Below are positions 62,642 to 64,000 of a stretch of 64,000 nt of DNA, in pieces. This stretch comes from Cyanophora paradoxa (lineage: Eukaryota; Glaucocystophyceae; Cyanophorales; Cyanophoraceae), in assembly GCA_004431415.1 (NCBI GenBank), contig QPMI01000134.1, forward strand, positions 46,871 through 110,870, written 5' to 3'. Both the position numbers and the translations under genes were made by a program. The notes beneath the pieces were generated by a model. It saw nothing but the letters and a program-made list of their open reading frames with translations, was not told where the DNA came from and did not search any database. How positions within the stretch are numbered: position 1 is the first letter of the stretch; each line of letters starts with the position of its first letter.

Positions 62642-64000
62642 TCAGCTTGATTTCTCCAACAACTGTCTGTTTTTTTCTATCTTGTTCTGCCTTTTCTTCT
62701 CCCGATCCCGGTCTGCCTGCTTTTTCTTTCTCTCTGATATCTCTATTGCGTTTGGTTTTTTGTGTTTCGAATGTTTGAGTTTGAGTGTCGATATATGCTC
62801 CTGAACACGTTGTGCTTCGAAAATCCGCCTAGAATTTCGGAATTTGCGGTCTGCGCGCACACAAAATCGTGAAATGCGAGCACACAATCGTGACCAGAAA
62901 AACGAACCGATGAATGCATTGACGTTCTCAATCAATAGCGCCTTGAAATTCTCACTGTCGAAATCAAGAGGGAATAGCCATCGCTGAAACCGGTCGGTTG
63001 TGTCCAGCCTCGTTCCAAAGAACGGGAGCAAGTTTGCAACTGAGGTAGGAACTGAAAAAAGAAGACCTGTGAAAAACATTTAAGCGCTTTCACGAGCTCG
63101 GGGGAATGCACATGCACTGACCGACATTTGAAACACGATCAAAAATTGTACTTTGTATGCTCATCTGGCTGACAGCACAGCTGAGGACCTTGTTCAGGTC
63201 TGCCGACAAATTTTGAATTTTGTCGCGAACGGAACCGAAATCATCTCTGACTGAGACGACGGTGAGATACAACTTTGCAACGTTAATCTCTCGGAATGAT
63301 CGCGCACGTGTCCTGAGTAAAATGTTGGTGAACGAGTGATGAAGAAAGTACGGTGCTGCTGTTACGGAGTCTGGAAAGGCCGGATTCAACGCAGACTTCA
63401 CAACTCTCTTGCCATACGAAATGTGTGCACCGTGCAATCGTCCATAGAAGGGAAACATTCCGGTGTCGGGAAAAGTATAACGCCACGGATCAAAACCGTC
63501 GTATGAATCTATCTGCAGAGGGAGTCAAAACAGTAAACCTGAAACAAAATTCAAATATCGTCAGGCCACCAGCAAGAGCGACGGGATAATGGCTTTTCCT
63601 GTTATAATACCGTGAAATGAAATCGAATCACCCCTTAGAATGGCCACGTCAATGAAGTGCTGGAAGCTGAAGAATGTTCCGGTTCGGAAACCTCCTGCAC
63701 GAGATATCAGGAGACAGTGTTGTACGAAATGTTGCTATCATTATCGAAACAGACCAGTCAGCGATTCGTCGACAAGTATAACAAATTTGTGTTTCGCAGC
63801 CATCAAAGAAAGCTGAACCAGTTGATCGTAAACTGCATAGAGTATTCCATGGTCTTTGTCAAATTTGACAGGCTCCAGGACAATCACGGTCGTCGGTAGA
63901 TCCTTGAACGAATAGTGATCTATGAAGAACGTCGGCTCTTCGGCCATTCGCTTTTTCGTTTCGCACAACCTGCGTTCAATATCCTGTATCCGTTCAATAT
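62642..64000 (-). CDS. Unrecognised multi-exon gene, cut by the right window edge
   Basis: Blocks on - with GT-AG introns: 63968-63741 (EEPTFFIDHYSFKDLPTTVI, VKFDKDHGILYAVYDQL, HKFVILVDESLTG), about 63700-63570 (GFRTGTFFSFQHFIDVAILR, GDSISFHGIITGKA), about 63512-63125 (IDSYDGFDPWRYTFPDTGMF, YGRLHGAHISYGKRVVK, PYFLHHSFTNILLRTRARSF, FGSVRDKIQNLSADLNKVLS) and 63045-62642 (VANLLPFFGTRLDTTDRFQR, ending in a basic helix KKKQADRDREKKRQNKIEK). Composition and splice sites make it a convincing gene. FVILVDES could be a strand-Asp/Glu element of a P-loop or Crinkler-like ATPase, but no Walker A motif lies in the window, so I make no functional claim. Confidence 0.6.

Overview
The window is eukaryotic nuclear DNA from a microbial protist or alga; I cannot name the species. 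Genes are cut by many short introns, almost all GT-AG. The recognisable domains are eukaryotic: a Helitron Rep, a START lipid-binding domain, LRR-TIR receptors, an F-box, a Ulp1-type SUMO protease and a SUMO-like fold. There is no operon structure and no rRNA, tRNA or CRISPR that I can support.

The window splits into three compositional zones. (1) Positions 1-3500 have moderate GC: a truncated, intron-bearing Helitron Rep gene, then non-coding DNA rich in short palindromes. (2) Positions 3501-39728 are a very GC-rich island made of about 1.66 copies of a 21.8-kb tandem unit (3501-25287, then 25288-39728). Each unit carries a START-domain gene on + (4938-10811; 26718-32222), an LRR-TIR gene on - placed tail to tail with it (11308-12925; 32718-34056), a possible Gag-like gene on + (16384-17304; 38402-39499), and the end of a second LRR-TIR gene on - (17585-19331; only its last exon at 39603-39728). 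The first unit also holds a chimeric relative of the START gene (20921-23817) that keeps the C-terminal exons but has another N-terminus. Both island edges coincide with edges of the repeated segment. (3) Positions 39729-64000 have lower GC and hold two related satellite families, duplicated Ulp1-like protease genes, an F-box gene, two SUMO-like genes (one broken), coiled-coil and LRR-like genes, and one unrecognised gene cut by the right window edge.

The LRR-TIR proteins look like intracellular innate-sensing receptors: N-terminal LRRs of 23 residues encoded by near-identical 69-bp units, then a C-terminal TIR domain. Copy number of the LRR units differs (11, 7 and 7) and one change is an exact in-frame loss of four units. 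The START protein joins a lipid-binding domain to a long disordered tail with RRxS kinase-type sites. That the two act together is only suggested by their repeated tail-to-tail pairing.

The low-GC zone has an inverted-repeat-bounded locus (41961-51921) whose arms are built of 157-bp satellite units plus Ulp1 gene tail. A higher-order satellite array inside it has captured and amplified a piece of a neighbouring exon.

Many reading frames differ between copies only by the length of C or G runs, so consensus errors cannot be separated from real pseudogenisation by reading alone.
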